A stretch of 64,000 nt of DNA from Serratia sp. PL17 (lineage in GTDB: Bacteria; Pseudomonadota; Gammaproteobacteria; Enterobacterales; Enterobacteriaceae): NCBI RefSeq assembly GCF_017832355.1, contig NZ_JAFIBY010000005.1:186001-250000 (forward strand). The letters are read 5' to 3'. Under the pieces are notes generated by a model. It worked only from the letters and a program-made list of their open reading frames with translations. It did not search any database and had not been told where the DNA came from. Of the stretch, positions 30,220-42,091 are shown one piece after another. A program made the position numbers and the translations under genes. Every line of letters starts with the position of its first letter. The first letter of the stretch is position 1.

Positions 30220-30292
30220 CTTCGTATGCAACTACTCAGTCTGCGCGATTTTTAAAATCAGAAATTCACGCGGCGGGGTTACCCCCGAAGAA

Positions 30293-30834
<542 letters not shown>

Positions 30835-31848
30835 ATGCGAGTACTGGGTATAGAAACATCCTGCGATGAAACCGGAATTGCAGTGTATGACGATCAGACC
30901 GGTTTATTAGCCAATCAATTATACAGCCAAGTGAAGCTGCATGCCGATTATGGCGGTGTGGTACCGGAACTGGCCTCCCGCGATCACGTGCGTAAAACCG
31001 TACCTTTGATTCAGGCGGCGTTGAAGGAAGCGAACTTGACTGCAGCCGATATCGACGGCGTTGCCTATACGGCCGGGCCAGGCCTGGTCGGTGCGCTGCT
31101 GGTCGGCGCTACCATTGGTCGCGCATTGGCGTTTGCCTGGAATGTGCCGGCGGTGCCGGTGCATCACATGGAAGGTCACCTGTTGGCCCCGATGCTGGAA
31201 GATAATCCTCCGGCTTTCCCGTTTGTTGCACTGCTGGTTTCCGGTGGTCACACCCAACTTATCAGCGTGACCGGCATTGGTCAGTACGAACTGCTGGGTG
31301 AGTCAGTGGACGATGCGGCCGGTGAAGCCTTCGATAAAACCGCCAAGCTGCTTGGGCTGGACTATCCTGGCGGCCCGATGCTGTCAAAAATGGCGCAACA
31401 GGGTACTGCGGGTCGTTTCACCTTCCCGCGCCCGATGACCGATCGTCCCGGTCTGGATTTCAGCTTCTCCGGTCTGAAGACCTTTGCGGCCAATACTATC
31501 CGCTCCAGCGGCAATGACGATCAGACGCGGGCGGATATCGCGCGGGCGTTTGAGGATGCCGTTGTCGATACGTTGGCGATCAAATGCAAACGCGCGCTGG
31601 AGCACACCGGTTTTAAACGTTTGGTCATGGCCGGCGGCGTCAGCGCCAACCGTACGCTACGGGTCAAAATGGCGGAAATGATGCAAAAACGTGGCGGTGA
31701 AGTGTTCTATGCCCGTCCGGAGTTCTGCACGGATAACGGCGCGATGATCGCTTATGCAGGCCTGGTGCGGTTGAAAAGCGGAGCCAACCCGGAGCTGGGT
31801 GTTTCGGTACGGCCGCGTTGGCCGCTGGCGGAACTGCCTGCAGTATAA
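30835..31848 (+). CDS. tsaD: tRNA N6-adenosine threonylcarbamoyltransferase TsaD
   Basis: TsaD transfers the threonylcarbamoyl group to A37 of ANN-decoding tRNAs, with TsaB, TsaE and TsaC. It is 337 aa from the ATG at 30835, as in E. coli; five upstream codons with another ATG are discounted. The ASKHA-fold marks are [11 protein letters not shown], the metal-binding [11 protein letters not shown] (His111 and His115 region), LVSGGHTQL and [10 protein letters not shown]. It is alone on its strand here, divergent from rpsU, and ends at a strong terminator. Confidence 0.98.
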   Translation: MRVLGIETSCDETGIAVYDDQTGLLANQLYSQVKLHADYGGVVPELASRDHVRKTVPLIQAALKEANLTAADIDGVAYTAGPGLVGALLVGATIGRALAFAWNVPAVPVHHMEGHLLAPMLEDNPPAFPFVALLVSGGHTQLISVTGIGQYELLGESVDDAAGEAFDKTAKLLGLDYPGGPMLSKMAQQGTAGRFTFPRPMTDRPGLDFSFSGLKTFAANTIRSSGNDDQTRADIARAFEDAVVDTLAIKCKRALEHTGFKRLVMAGGVSANRTLRVKMAEMMQKRGGEVFYARPEFCTDNGAMIAYAGLVRLKSGANPELGVSVRPRWPLAELPAV

Positions 31849-31856
31849 ATATGAGA

Positions 31857-31881
31857 AAGGCCGGAGAGTTCCGGCCTTTTT
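31857..31881 (+). terminator. intrinsic terminator of tsaD
   Basis: AAGGCCGGA and TTCCGGCCTT pair around a short loop, followed by TTTTT. It sits between the convergent tsaD and plsY stops. Confidence 0.88.
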
Positions 31882-31883
31882 GA

Positions 31884-32522
31884 TCACTCTTCTTTTTTCT
31901 CGTCCTGTTCTACCGCATCGGTTTTCTTTTTGCGGAAGATACCCCAAATTTTCCCTTCCTGGCCGCGCCACAAGCGCTGGATATTGTCATGGTGTCGCAT
32001 CAGGATCAGGCACGACAACATGGCCACGGGGAAGGTAAATTGCGGTTTGAACCACCAGACGTAGAACGGAGCAATCAGCGCGCTGATGATGGCACCGAGT
32101 GAAGAGTAGCCGCTGAGCAACACGGTCAGCAGCCAGGTGCCGGTCATCAGGCCGGTAAGATCCCAGCCGATCGGCGCGATGGCGCCAAATGCCGTTGCTA
32201 CGCCTTTGCCACCGCGGAAGTGGAAGAATACGGGATAGATATGCCCCAGACAGGCGGCGATCGCCGTTAGCCCCAGGTACAACGGTGGGACATTGAGCTT
32301 GTATGCCAGCCAGACCGGCAGCATCCCTTTTAAAATATCGAACACCAGCACTGCCGCCGCGGCGACACGACCGCCGATGCGCAGGACGTTGGTAGCCCCT
32401 GGATTCCCTGAGCCATTTGCACGCGGATCGGGCAGCCTGGCGATCCGGCAAACCAGGATCGCACTGGAAACTGAGCCACACAGATACGCGAAGATAATCA
32501 TGCCAAGCGCGGTAGCACTCAT
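31884..32522 (-). CDS. plsY: glycerol-3-phosphate acyltransferase PlsY
   Basis: PlsY acylates glycerol-3-phosphate with acyl-phosphate in the inner membrane, the first step of phospholipid synthesis. It is 212 aa from the ATG at 32522 ([20 protein letters not shown]); 30 upstream in-frame codons are ignored. Motif 1 is [12 protein letters not shown], motif 2 [17 protein letters not shown], and five hydrophobic segments are visible. The C-tail is charged ([15 protein letters not shown]). It is divergent from folB, as in E. coli. Confidence 0.96.
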   Translation of the reverse strand: MSATALGMIIFAYLCGSVSSAILVCRIARLPDPRANGSGNPGATNVLRIGGRVAAAAVLVFDILKGMLPVWLAYKLNVPPLYLGLTAIAACLGHIYPVFFHFRGGKGVATAFGAIAPIGWDLTGLMTGTWLLTVLLSGYSSLGAIISALIAPFYVWWFKPQFTFPVAMLSCLILMRHHDNIQRLWRGQEGKIWGIFRKKKTDAVEQDEKKEE

Positions 32523-32629
32523 AACGCGGTTCCGTTTAATAAGGGTCGTTTTACTCGCAACATATATGGATAATACGCATATTCCGCTGGAAGTGGTATC
32601 CGGCAAGGCCAAAAACAGAGAATGACGTG

Positions 32630-32989
32630 ATGGATATCGTATTTATAGAAGAGCTTACCGTAATTACTACCATTGGCGTTTATGACTGGGAACAAAACAT
32701 TCGCCAGAAGTTGGTGTTCGATATCGAAATGGGCTGGGACAACCGTCGCGCTGCTGCCAGTGACGATGTGAATGACTGCCTGAGCTATGCCGATATTAGT
32801 GAAGCCATCATCCAACACGTGGAGCCCAATCGCTTTGCGCTGGTAGAGCGGGTTGCAGAGGAAATATCTGAAATATTACTCCAGCGCTTCAATTCCCCGT
32901 GGGTCCGTATTAAGGTCAGCAAACCGGGCGCAGTTGCACATGCCAACCGGGTTGGGGTGATCATTGAGCGCGGTACTCGCCCGGCGTGA
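32630..32989 (+). CDS. folB: dihydroneopterin aldolase FolB
   Basis: FolB cleaves and epimerises dihydroneopterin in folate synthesis. The 119-aa protein aligns from [22 protein letters not shown]; Glu in this region and the later [10 protein letters not shown] and [23 protein letters not shown] are conserved. The ATG at 32630 is preferred to a GTG one codon upstream. The 131-bp gap before uppP has no clear terminator, so the two may be partly cotranscribed. Confidence 0.96.
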   Translation: MDIVFIEELTVITTIGVYDWEQNIRQKLVFDIEMGWDNRRAAASDDVNDCLSYADISEAIIQHVEPNRFALVERVAEEISEILLQRFNSPWVRIKVSKPGAVAHANRVGVIIERGTRPA

Positions 32990-33120
32990 CGTTCTGTCAT
33001 AAAGATGCAACTTAAGACCGTTAATTTGGTCCGAACCTGAGAATAGTTTTAGCGGCAATGTATTGAACACTGCCGCTTTTTTATGTTTATAGCCGTAAAT
33101 TTATAGGGTGATCGAAGCAC

Positions 33121-33945
33121 ATGGCGGACATGCATTCACTGTTTATTGCGTTTGTTCTTGGGGTTGTCGAAGGATTAACTGAATTTTTACCCGTATCTTC
33201 TACCGGACACATGATCATTGTGGGCGAGTGGCTGGGTTTTACCGGAGATAAGGCTAAAACCTTTGAGGTAATCATCCAGTTGGGGTCAATTCTGGCAGTG
33301 GTGGTGATGTTCTGGCGCCGTCTGTTTGGGTTGATCGGCATTCATTTTGGTGGCAAACCGGTTGAGCACGAAGGCAAAACGACGGGCCATTTGAAACTGG
33401 GCCATATTTTGCTGGCGATGATCCCTGCGGTGGTGCTGGGGCTGTTGCTCCATGATTTCATCAAATCGCTGTTCGCGCCGAAAAACGTGATGTATGCGCT
33501 GGTCGTCGGTGGTTTCCTGCTCCTGGCTGCAGAATGGCTGAAACCGAAGAAACCGAGTGCGGAAGGGCTGGATGACATCACTTATCGACAGGCATTTATG
33601 ATTGGTTGCTTCCAATGCCTGGCACTGTGGCCGGGGTTCTCTCGCTCAGGTTCCACCATTGCCGGTGGTATGTTGGTCGGGGTGAACCGTTACGCGGCTG
33701 CGGAGTTCTCTTTCATTCTGGCAGTGCCGATGATGATTGGTGCCAGCGCGTTGGATTTGTACAAGAGCTTGCACTTCCTGACCATGGGCGATTTACCGAT
33801 GTTCGCGGTCGGTTTTGCCACCGCTTTCGTTGTGGCGCTGATTGCGATCAAGACGTTCCTGTCGTTGATCAAACGTATTTCGTTTGTGCCGTTCGCTATC
33901 TATCGCTTTATCGTTGCCGGAGTGGTTTACATGGTCTTCATGTAA
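33121..33945 (+). CDS. uppP: undecaprenyl-diphosphate phosphatase UppP (BacA)
   Basis: UppP recycles undecaprenyl pyrophosphate for peptidoglycan synthesis and gives background bacitracin resistance. The 274-aa membrane protein (E. coli 273) has the active-site motifs [13 protein letters not shown] (residues about 18-30) and [13 protein letters not shown] (about 172-184), with eight or so hydrophobic segments. It ends at a strong bidirectional terminator shared with cca. Confidence 0.97.
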   Translation: MADMHSLFIAFVLGVVEGLTEFLPVSSTGHMIIVGEWLGFTGDKAKTFEVIIQLGSILAVVVMFWRRLFGLIGIHFGGKPVEHEGKTTGHLKLGHILLAMIPAVVLGLLLHDFIKSLFAPKNVMYALVVGGFLLLAAEWLKPKKPSAEGLDDITYRQAFMIGCFQCLALWPGFSRSGSTIAGGMLVGVNRYAAAEFSFILAVPMMIGASALDLYKSLHFLTMGDLPMFAVGFATAFVVALIAIKTFLSLIKRISFVPFAIYRFIVAGVVYMVFM

Positions 33946-33957
33946 GCGATTCGCCAA

Positions 33958-33988
33958 TAAAAAACCCCGCATTGCGGGGTTTTTTTAT
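33958..33988. terminator. bidirectional terminator between uppP and cca
   Basis: AACCCCGC-ATT-GCGGGGTT with an A-run on the left and seven T on the right. It serves uppP; its right flank overlaps the cca stop, and it also serves cca in the other direction. Confidence 0.9.
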
Positions 33989-35229
33989 GCCTGATCCTGT
34001 GGAGTATCCAGCGTTTGCTTCCAGTCTGCCAGTGCCTGCTGGCGTCGACGTTTGAGTTCGTCGCGGATGGCTAACCCTTGCAGTCCGCTAGCCACCACCT
34101 CTTTTACCGAGACGGCATTTGCCACCTGGAAAGCCCGGCGCAGATAGTCGCCCTGCGGATAAGGGTTATTTTCAAATCCGGTTCGGCCACGGGCATCTGC
34201 TTCACTGGTGAGGATCATCTGTTCCAGGCGCTGTGGTTTGCGCCAGACGTCGATCGCGTCAAACAGCTTCAACAACGTTTCTGGGCGCAGCTTGTTTACG
34301 GTATGAATCAGATCGTGATATTCGGCGACCAATTTAGCCAGATCGCGCACTGGATTAGGAACCCGCAGCCGCTGGCAGAGAGCGTCGACCAGCAAAACAC
34401 CGGCTGGCCCGTGGCCATGGTGATGTGGCCAGTGTTCTTTTGGCGTTTGCCCCTTGCCGAGGTCATGGCACAGCGCCGAAAAACGAACGTCAACTTCAGT
34501 GCTAAGCTGGGCAGCGATAGCCAGCGTCATCAGCGTGTGAATGCCGGTGTCGATCTCCGGGTGCCATTTTTCGGGGGCCGGCACACCGAACAAAGCGTCG
34601 ATCTCTGGGAACAGCACGCTCAGTGCCTCACAGTCTCGCAGCACCTGAAAGTACACCTGCGGACTTTGGCTTTGCAGCGCCTTCTCCGTTTCTTTCCATA
34701 CCCGTTCGGCCGTCAACGCGACCAATTCGCCGCTGCGTGCCATTTGACGCATTAACGCAAGGGTGTCTGGGGCAATGGTAAAGCCCAGATGAGCAAAACG
34801 GGCGGCAAAGCGCGCCACGCGCAGCACTCGCAAGGGATCCTCACCAAAAGCGTCAGACACATGACGCAGTACGCGTGCTTGTAGGTCGGCTACGCCGTGG
34901 AAAGGATCGATCAGTTCACTGTCGGCGCTTCGAGCGATGGCGTTGATGGTCAAATCGCGGCGTTGCAGATCTTCTTCCAGCGTGACGTCAGGTGCGGCGT
35001 AGCACGTAAACCCGGTGTAGCCCTGGCCGGACTTTCGTTCGGTACGGGCCAGCGCATATTCTTCATGAGTTTCCGGGTTGAGAAAAACCGGAAAGTCTTT
35101 ACCGACCTGCTGATACCCCAGTGCTATCAGCTCTGAGGGCGCGGCACCCACCACCACCCAGTCGCGATCAAACACCGGTAACTCAAGCAAGCTGTCGCGG
35201 ACAGCGCCGCCGACCAGGTAAATCTTCAC
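33985..35229 (-). CDS. cca: multifunctional CCA-adding tRNA nucleotidyltransferase
   Basis: Cca adds or repairs the 3' CCA of tRNAs without a template. It is 414 aa when started at the GTG 35229, led by AGGAG six bases away, so that it begins [12 protein letters not shown] as in E. coli. The class II nucleotidyltransferase head has GGAVRDSLL and the catalytic [14 protein letters not shown] follows. A C-terminal HD domain ([17 protein letters not shown]) gives the phosphatase and phosphodiesterase activities of the enterobacterial type. Confidence 0.96.
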   Translation of the reverse strand: MKIYLVGGAVRDSLLELPVFDRDWVVVGAAPSELIALGYQQVGKDFPVFLNPETHEEYALARTERKSGQGYTGFTCYAAPDVTLEEDLQRRDLTINAIARSADSELIDPFHGVADLQARVLRHVSDAFGEDPLRVLRVARFAARFAHLGFTIAPDTLALMRQMARSGELVALTAERVWKETEKALQSQSPQVYFQVLRDCEALSVLFPEIDALFGVPAPEKWHPEIDTGIHTLMTLAIAAQLSTEVDVRFSALCHDLGKGQTPKEHWPHHHGHGPAGVLLVDALCQRLRVPNPVRDLAKLVAEYHDLIHTVNKLRPETLLKLFDAIDVWRKPQRLEQMILTSEADARGRTGFENNPYPQGDYLRRAFQVANAVSVKEVVASGLQGLAIRDELKRRRQQALADWKQTLDTPQDQA

Positions 35230-35353
35230 GGTTAACTCCTGAATTTTTCTTAAGGCTCTGTCTATCAGATTACATGAATTGGTGGCTGGATGTTGGCGCC
35301 AATAAAAAGGGCGCCCCACAGGCGCCCGATTTCAAACCGAAGGAGACTGAAAA

Positions 35354-35974
35354 TCAGTTCATCCAGCGGTTGTTGCTTTTACGACGTGGGATCAGGTGTG
35401 GCAACAACAAGCCAAGCAGCAAGCCTACGCCAGCGACACCGCCGCCGTACATGAACCACTGCAGGATAATGGTGCGCTGTTTGTCGTCAAGCTGCAGGTT
35501 AACCGCGTTAACCTTTTTCTGTGCGACGACCAGCTGGTTTTTCAGATCCTGGTTTTCCTGTTGCAGGCCGCTGATGGTGCTGTCGCTGCCCGCCACTTTT
35601 TGCTGCATTTCCGCAGTGCGTTGGTTCCAGCTGTTGTCGATGTTAGCCAACTTGTCGGTCAGGGTTTTTACCTGTTGCTCCAGCGCAGGGACTTGGGTAC
35701 GCAGGCTTGGCGTTTGGCTAAGTTGATCCAGTGGGATCCAGGTCGTGCGGCCTTTGGCATCGCGGATCTGGCCATAATTAGTGCTGTCATTTACGCTCAA
35801 CAGGGTCACTTCTTCACCGGCGTTCAAGGTACCGACAATACGGTACTGATTACCCGGGCCGCTGTGGACGTAAGTATTCAGTTCATCGGAGATATAGCGC
35901 TTATCTTCGGCATGTGCGCCCCAAGTGATGCTGAAGCTCAGCACGGCAAGGCAAATTAGGCGTAATTTCTGCAT
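35354..35974 (-). CDS. ygiM: SH3-domain membrane protein YgiM (TIGR04211 family)
   Basis: A 206-aa envelope protein, the same length as E. coli YgiM. A signal peptide (MQKLRLICLAVLSFSITWGAH region) precedes a bacterial SH3 domain with RYISDELNTYVHSGPGNQYR. A coiled coil of about residues 95-165 (LEQQVKTLTDKLANIDNSW onward) leads to one C-terminal membrane segment (FMYGGGVAGVGLLLGLLLPH) and a basic cytoplasmic tail. The role is not established. It is divergent from ygiF across 280 bp, as in E. coli. Confidence 0.92.
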   Translation of the reverse strand: MQKLRLICLAVLSFSITWGAHAEDKRYISDELNTYVHSGPGNQYRIVGTLNAGEEVTLLSVNDSTNYGQIRDAKGRTTWIPLDQLSQTPSLRTQVPALEQQVKTLTDKLANIDNSWNQRTAEMQQKVAGSDSTISGLQQENQDLKNQLVVAQKKVNAVNLQLDDKQRTIILQWFMYGGGVAGVGLLLGLLLPHLIPRRKSNNRWMN

Positions 35975-36254
35975 TAGTTCATCGTTTCTGTGTGAATTTA
36001 TGGGAACGATAGTAGAGCGTTCAGTCTGACGACGCAACGCAAAAACCGGAATGAGAACTATCTTACTGTGGCAGATTCTGTGAGTTGCGCGGTGTTTTAT
36101 AACGTAACAGGTTTTTTCTGCAGTTAGCAGGGTTAAGGCGCCGGGAATCGCGGTAAGATAAGGGTAACTGTGCGTCGCCGGGCAGAACGTGGCAGGTAAG
36201 GCTTGCCGCCGTGAAGGCTGACGCGAATGCGTAACTTATTGGTGTTAAAGACTT

Positions 36255-37562
36255 ATGACCGTTGAAATAGAACTGAAATTTATTGCTACCCCGGATGCCG
36301 TTGCCGCGTTGCCACAGCAACTGGCGGTTTGGCCGAACCAACATTCCGCACCGCAAAAACTGACCAATATTTATTTCGAAACCGCGGATAATTTTCTGCG
36401 TGGTCATGACATGGGGCTGCGTATCCGCGGGTTTGATGACAGCTATGAAATGACCATCAAAACCGCCGGTAAAGTCGTCGCAGGCTTGCATCAGCGCCCG
36501 GAATACAATGTCGCGATTGCCACGCCAGAACTGGCACTGGCACAGTTTCCGGCAGATATCTGGCCACAGGGCTGTGATATCAACGCTCTGCAACAGGCGC
36601 TCCAACCGCTGTTCCGTACCGATTTTGTGCGTGAAAAGTGGGTGGTCACTTACGGTAAGAGCGAGATAGAAGTGGGGCTTGACCAGGGTGAAGTGAAGGC
36701 AGGTGAGCTGAGCGAAGCGCTGTGTGAGATCGAACTTGAGCTTAAAACCGGGAATACCGCAGATTTGCTGGCGCTGGCCAACGCATTGGCAGAACACGGC
36801 GGCCTGCGCCAGGGTAGCCTGAGTAAAGCGGCGCGCGGTTATCATTTGGCACAAGGCAATGCCCCGCGCGAGCGACGCCCTTTGGCGGTATTGAAGCCTG
36901 CCGCCAAGTCCAGCGTTGAACAAGGGATGATCGCCAGTTTTGAATGGGGTTTGAGCCATTGGCAGTACCACGAAGAACTGTGGTTGCGCGGCGATGCTCA
37001 GGCACGCCGTTCCGTTATGGAGGCGATTGCGCTGATCCGTCAGGCTCTGGTGATCTTCGGCGGCCTGGTTCCGCGCAAGGCCAGCGCCGATCTGCGCGCC
37101 CGATTGACGGCGCTGGAGCCGCTGCTGATCGATAAAACCACTCAGCCACAGGTGCTGTGCTACAGCGCAGAGTATCTACAATGTAAGTTGGCGCTCACAT
37201 CTTGGTTGGTGACTGGCGCATGGCGCCCGTTCATTGACGCCAAGGCGCAGGCCAAACTTGACGGTTCTTTCAAACGTTTCAGTGACATTATGCTGGGGCG
37301 TAGCGCTGCGGAGCTGAAAGACGCTTTTACCCGTACGCTGAACGATGATGAATACGAAGAACAGTTGCCGCGTCTGACGCGTCAGATCTCGGCATTTATC
37401 CTGCTGTCAGGTGCTTACCCTGACGACGAAACCGGCCCCTATATCGACGGCTGGCGTGAGCTGCAGCTGGCGATAGCCGAGCGGCGCCAGGGCTGGTACG
37501 AAGGTAGCCGCAAGCAAGCCTTATTGCATGCGCCATTCTGGTTAAATGGCGCGCTCCGCTAA
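36255..37562 (+). CDS. ygiF: inorganic triphosphatase YgiF (CYTH-CHAD)
   Basis: A cytosolic triphosphatase of 435 aa. The N-terminal CYTH domain starts with the diagnostic VEIELKF (E-x-E-x-K at residues 4-8) and has RIRGFDDSYEMTIKTAG, whose charged residues line the triphosphate tunnel. The C-terminal CHAD helical domain (about 205-435), typically polyphosphate-binding, contains conserved His and Arg residues. glnE follows after 45 bp, so the two form an operon as in E. coli. Confidence 0.95.
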   Translation: MTVEIELKFIATPDAVAALPQQLAVWPNQHSAPQKLTNIYFETADNFLRGHDMGLRIRGFDDSYEMTIKTAGKVVAGLHQRPEYNVAIATPELALAQFPADIWPQGCDINALQQALQPLFRTDFVREKWVVTYGKSEIEVGLDQGEVKAGELSEALCEIELELKTGNTADLLALANALAEHGGLRQGSLSKAARGYHLAQGNAPRERRPLAVLKPAAKSSVEQGMIASFEWGLSHWQYHEELWLRGDAQARRSVMEAIALIRQALVIFGGLVPRKASADLRARLTALEPLLIDKTTQPQVLCYSAEYLQCKLALTSWLVTGAWRPFIDAKAQAKLDGSFKRFSDIMLGRSAAELKDAFTRTLNDDEYEEQLPRLTRQISAFILLSGAYPDDETGPYIDGWRELQLAIAERRQGWYEGSRKQALLHAPFWLNGALR

Positions 37563-37607
37563 TTAAGCTGGCCTGCGAGGCGCGGGCCGCAAAACGGATC
37601 ATTCATT

Positions 37608-40445
37608 ATGTTGCCACTCTCAGCAGCGTTACAGGCTCAGGCACAGAACATTGTGCAGCGTTTTCAGGAAACTCAGGGCGCGGGCTGCGCGCTCAGCGAT
37701 CAGGAACAGCGGGTTTTAGCGTCGAGTGACTTTGTCTGTGACATGTTACTCAATCAGCCGGAATGGCTAGAGACGTTGCGCAAACAACCGCCGGTGGCGG
37801 GCGAGTGGCAGCATTACGCCGCCTGGCTGCAGGATGATTTGGAAGAGGTTCGCGACGAAGCGCAATTGATGCGCGTACTGCGCCTGTTCCGCCGCGAGAC
37901 GCTGGTGAGGATCGCTTGGGCGCAGGCACAAGAGCTATGCAGCACGCAAGAGACGCTGTTGCAGCTGAGTGGGTTGGCGGAGACGCTAATTGTCAGCGCT
38001 CGCGATTGGTTGTACCAAACTTGCTGCCGTGAATGGGGAACGCCGTGCAACGCGCAGGGCGTGCCACAGCCGTTGCTGATCCTCGGTATGGGGAAGTTGG
38101 GCGGCGGCGAGCTGAATTTTTCCTCCGATATCGATCTGATCTTTGCTTACCCGGAAAACGGCCAAACTCAGGGCGGACGGCGTGAACTGGATAACGCCCA
38201 GTTCTTCACCCGTCTGGGGCAGCGGCTGATCAAAGCGCTGGATCAACAAACTATCGACGGCTTTGTTTATCGCGTGGACATGCGGCTGCGGCCATTCGGC
38301 GACAGCGGCCCGTTGGTGATGAGCTTTGCCGCGCTGGAGGACTATTACCAGGAGCAAGGGCGCGACTGGGAACGTTATGCGATGGTGAAGGCGCGGCTGA
38401 TGGGCGGTTCAGAAGACGTTTACAGCGAGGAGTTACGCAAAACCCTGCGGCCGTTTGTCTTCCGTCGCTATATCGACTTCAGCGTGATCCAGTCACTGCG
38501 CAATATGAAAGGCATGATTGCGCGTGAGGTGCGGCGGCGCGGGCTGAAAGACAATATCAAGTTGGGCGCCGGCGGCATTCGCGAAATTGAATTTATCACT
38601 CAGGTGTTCCAACTGATCCGTGGTGGGCGTGAGCCTGCATTGCAGGGGCGCTCGCTGCTGCCGACGTTACAGGCCGTGGGGGAATTGGGATTACTGGAAC
38701 CCCAACAGGTACAGGCAATGAGCGCCAGTTACCTGTTCCTGCGTCGGTTGGAAAACCTGCTGCAGGCGATTGCCGATCAACAGACACAAACACTGCCGCA
38801 AGATGAACTCGATCAGGCGCGTTTGGCTTGGGGGATGGGGTTCGGCGATTGGTCTGCACTGCTGGCCACGCTCGACGGGCATATGCAAGCGGTAAGGGCC
38901 GTATTTAACGACTTGATTGGCGACGATAGCCCGGATGTTGGTGAAGATCCTGATTATCAGAACTACCACAGCTTGTGGCAGGATGCCTTGGAAGAAAACG
39001 AATTGGCGCCGTTGACGCCGCACCTGGACGAAGATGCGCGCAAGCAAATGTTGCGCACCATTGCTGAATTCCGTCATGACGTCGACAAACGCACCATAGG
39101 GCCACGTGGTCGAGACGTGCTTGACCAACTGATGCCGCGATTACTGGCGGAAGTGTGCCCGCGTCAGGATGCGCCGACGGCCTTGCTGCGTTTGACTCAG
39201 TTATTACTGAGTATCGTGACCCGCACCACCTACCTTGAACTGCTGGTGGAATACCATGCGGCACTTAGCCATTTGATTCGGTTGTGCGCGGCTTCGCCGA
39301 TGGTTGCCAACCAACTGTCGCGCTATCCGTTGCTGTTGGATGAACTACTGGACCCGGCGACGCTGTACCAGCCGGTGGCCCCGGATGCCTATCGTAGCGA
39401 ACTACGCCAATACCTATTACGGGTACCCGAAGACGACGAAGAGCAGAGACTGGAGGCGTTACGCCAGTTCAAGCAGGCCCAACAATTGCGCATTGCCGCA
39501 GGAGATATCTCGGGCGCGTTGCCGGTAATGAAAGTGAGCGATCACCTCACTTATCTGGCTGAAGCCATCATCGATACGGTGGTGCAGCAGGCGTGGAATG
39601 ACATGGTTTCACGTTATGGCCAGCCGACGCATTTGCAAGAGCGCGAAGGGCGCGGTTTTGCGGTAATTGGCTACGGCAAGCTGGGCGGGTGGGAGCTGGG
39701 TTACAGTTCTGATCTTGATTTGGTATTTATCCTGGATTGCCCACCGGAAGTGATGACTGACGGGGAGCGTAGCATCGATGGTCGCCAATTTTATCTGCGT
39801 CTGGCACAGCGTGTGATGCACCTGTTCAGTACCCGTACCTCGTCGGGCATATTGTATGAAGTTGATGCCCGCCTGCGGCCATCGGGTGCGGCGGGCATGT
39901 TGGTCAGTACCGTCGAGGCGTTTGCGGATTATCAGCAAAACGAAGCCTGGACCTGGGAACACCAGGCGCTGGTGCGGGCGCGCATTGTGCATGGCGATCC
40001 GGCGTTGCATCAGCAGTTTGACATTATCCGTCGTGAGATCCTGTGCAAACCGCGTGATGCGGAAACGCTACGGCGCGAGGTCCGCGAGATGCGGGAGAAA
40101 ATGCGCAATCATCTTGGCAGCAAGCAACGCGATCTCTTTGATATCAAAGCGGATGAAGGCGGGATCACCGATATCGAATTTATTGCCCAGTATCTGGTCT
40201 TAGGCTATGCGGGGGCTGAACCGCGCCTGACGCGCTGGTCTGATAACGTGCGTATTTTCGAACTGATGGCCAATTACGACATCATGCCGGAAGAGGAAGC
40301 GCGTGCGCTGACTCAGGCGTATGTCACCATGCGCGATGAGATCCACCACCTGGCGTTGCAAGAGCATTCCAGCAAGGTCAGTAATGGGCAATTCGTTGCC
40401 GAACGTGAGCAAGTCCGCGCCAGTTGGGCGAAGTGGCTGGGCTGA
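37608..40445 (+). CDS. glnE: bifunctional glutamine synthetase adenylyltransferase/deadenylase GlnE
   Basis: GlnE adenylylates and deadenylylates glutamine synthetase in answer to PII and glutamine. The 945-aa protein has the E. coli length. Two nucleotidyltransferase domains are marked by [20 protein letters not shown] near residue 160 (deadenylylase half) and [20 protein letters not shown] near 687 (adenylylase half). Between them lie helical regulatory segments. It follows ygiF and precedes hldE by 93 bp. Confidence 0.97.
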   Translation: MLPLSAALQAQAQNIVQRFQETQGAGCALSDQEQRVLASSDFVCDMLLNQPEWLETLRKQPPVAGEWQHYAAWLQDDLEEVRDEAQLMRVLRLFRRETLVRIAWAQAQELCSTQETLLQLSGLAETLIVSARDWLYQTCCREWGTPCNAQGVPQPLLILGMGKLGGGELNFSSDIDLIFAYPENGQTQGGRRELDNAQFFTRLGQRLIKALDQQTIDGFVYRVDMRLRPFGDSGPLVMSFAALEDYYQEQGRDWERYAMVKARLMGGSEDVYSEELRKTLRPFVFRRYIDFSVIQSLRNMKGMIAREVRRRGLKDNIKLGAGGIREIEFITQVFQLIRGGREPALQGRSLLPTLQAVGELGLLEPQQVQAMSASYLFLRRLENLLQAIADQQTQTLPQDELDQARLAWGMGFGDWSALLATLDGHMQAVRAVFNDLIGDDSPDVGEDPDYQNYHSLWQDALEENELAPLTPHLDEDARKQMLRTIAEFRHDVDKRTIGPRGRDVLDQLMPRLLAEVCPRQDAPTALLRLTQLLLSIVTRTTYLELLVEYHAALSHLIRLCAASPMVANQLSRYPLLLDELLDPATLYQPVAPDAYRSELRQYLLRVPEDDEEQRLEALRQFKQAQQLRIAAGDISGALPVMKVSDHLTYLAEAIIDTVVQQAWNDMVSRYGQPTHLQEREGRGFAVIGYGKLGGWELGYSSDLDLVFILDCPPEVMTDGERSIDGRQFYLRLAQRVMHLFSTRTSSGILYEVDARLRPSGAAGMLVSTVEAFADYQQNEAWTWEHQALVRARIVHGDPALHQQFDIIRREILCKPRDAETLRREVREMREKMRNHLGSKQRDLFDIKADEGGITDIEFIAQYLVLGYAGAEPRLTRWSDNVRIFELMANYDIMPEEEARALTQAYVTMRDEIHHLALQEHSSKVSNGQFVAEREQVRASWAKWLG

Positions 40446-40538
40446 GCAGGCCAGTTGCGCAATACGTTTTGCCGCTATTACAAACGTCTGTGGTAATATC
40501 TGCGCCACTAAAATTTTGTACTTTTTTGGAGTTATCGG

Positions 40539-41969
40539 ATGAAAGTTACACTGCCTGATTTTCGCCGCGCCGGGGTATTGGTGGTGGGTGACGTCATGTT
40601 GGATCGCTATTGGTATGGGCCGACCAGCCGCATTTCACCGGAAGCGCCGGTGCCGGTGGTCAAGGTTGAAACCATTGAAGAGCGTCCTGGCGGTGCGGCT
40701 AACGTGGCGATGAACATTGCTTCGCTGGGTGCTAACTCACGCTTGGTAGGCCTGACGGGTATTGACGATGCGGCGCGTGCGCTGAGCGCCAAATTGAACG
40801 AAGTGAACGTGCGCTGTGATTTTGTCTCGGTGCCGACGCACCCGACCATCACCAAGCTGCGCGTGCTATCGCGTAATCAGCAATTAATTCGTCTCGATTT
40901 CGAAGAAGGCTTTTCTAACGTCGATCCGCAGCCACTGTTGGAACGTATTCAGCAGGCATTGCCGCAGATTGGCGCGTTGGTACTGTCAGATTACGCCAAA
41001 GGTGCGCTGAGCCAGGTGCAGAGCATGATCCAACTGGCTCGTGCTGCCAAAGTCCCTGTGCTGATCGATCCTAAAGGATCTGATTTCGAACGTTATCGCG
41101 GCGCGACGCTGCTGACGCCAAACCTGTCCGAATTCGAAGCGGTGGTAGGCCACTGTAAAGACGACGCTGAACTGGTTGAACGCGGCATGAAGCTGGTCGC
41201 GGATTTTGAGCTTTCTGCCCTGTTGGTGACCCGTTCCGAACACGGTATGACGCTGTTGCAGCCGGGTATTGCACCGCTGCATTTGCCAACGTTGGCGCAG
41301 GAAGTGTTCGACGTTACCGGTGCCGGCGATACGGTTATCGGCGTACTGGCGGCGGCACTGGCTGCCGGCAACACACTGGAAGAGTCCTGTTTCCTGGCTA
41401 ATGCCGCTGCCGGTGTGGTAGTGGGCAAGCTGGGTACGTCTACCGTTTCACCGATAGAACTGGAAAATGCGGTACGCGGTCGGGCTGAAACCGGCTTTGG
41501 CGTGATGACCGAAGCCCAGTTGAAAACCGCTGTGGCGCAAGCTCGTCAGCGCGGAGAGAAAGTTGTGATGACCAACGGCATCTTCGACATTCTGCATGCC
41601 GGTCATGTCTCTTATCTGGCGAATGCCCGCAAACTGGGCGATCGCCTGATCGTAGCGGTAAACAGTGATGCTTCTACCAAACGATTGAAGGGCGAAACCC
41701 GCCCGGTTAACGCCTTGGAAAACCGCATGATTGTACTGGGTGCACTCGAAGCTGTGGACTGGGTGGTGCCTTTCGAAGAAGACACGCCACAACGCCTGAT
41801 CGCCGATATCCTGCCAGATCTGCTGGTGAAGGGCGGTGACTACAAGCCTGAAGATATCGCCGGTAGCACTGAGGTGTGGGCCAATGGCGGCGACGTCAAA
41901 GTGCTGAACTTTGAAGACGGCCTGTCGACCACCAACATCATCAAGGCAATCAAAGACGGACGTGGCTAA
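40539..41969 (+). CDS. hldE: bifunctional heptose 7-phosphate kinase/heptose 1-phosphate adenylyltransferase HldE
   Basis: HldE makes ADP-heptose for the lipopolysaccharide inner core. It is 476 aa. The N-terminal ribokinase-fold kinase (1 to about 318) has [17 protein letters not shown] and the anion-hole motif [16 protein letters not shown]. The C-terminal cytidylyltransferase-like domain starts near 343 with [16 protein letters not shown], containing the HxGH nucleotide site. GGAG lies six bases before the ATG. A palindromic repeat follows the gene instead of a plain terminator. Confidence 0.97.
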   Translation: MKVTLPDFRRAGVLVVGDVMLDRYWYGPTSRISPEAPVPVVKVETIEERPGGAANVAMNIASLGANSRLVGLTGIDDAARALSAKLNEVNVRCDFVSVPTHPTITKLRVLSRNQQLIRLDFEEGFSNVDPQPLLERIQQALPQIGALVLSDYAKGALSQVQSMIQLARAAKVPVLIDPKGSDFERYRGATLLTPNLSEFEAVVGHCKDDAELVERGMKLVADFELSALLVTRSEHGMTLLQPGIAPLHLPTLAQEVFDVTGAGDTVIGVLAAALAAGNTLEESCFLANAAAGVVVGKLGTSTVSPIELENAVRGRAETGFGVMTEAQLKTAVAQARQRGEKVVMTNGIFDILHAGHVSYLANARKLGDRLIVAVNSDASTKRLKGETRPVNALENRMIVLGALEAVDWVVPFEEDTPQRLIADILPDLLVKGGDYKPEDIAGSTEVWANGGDVKVLNFEDGLSTTNIIKAIKDGRG

Positions 41970-41981
41970 TTTCGCCTAAAT

Positions 41982-42078
41982 AATTCGAGTGGTATCAAGG
42001 TGGCACCGGCTGATTCGCTACGAGGTTGAGCGAGTTACTGGCCATGTGTGCGGATGCCACTTGAAGTATGACGGATAA
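41982..42078. repeat. approximately 97-bp imperfect palindromic repeat between hldE and yjeH
   Basis: TTCGAGTGGTATC (41984-41996) and GATGCCACTTGAA (42053-42065) are inverted repeats matching at 11 of 13 positions. The end CTTGAAGTATGACGGATAA has the style of dispersed enterobacterial intergenic repeats. It resembles the element at 8934-9060 in outer design but not in its centre. It fills almost the whole gap and ends just before the yjeH start region. Confidence 0.5.
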
Positions 42079-42091
42079 ACGGCGGTGAGCA

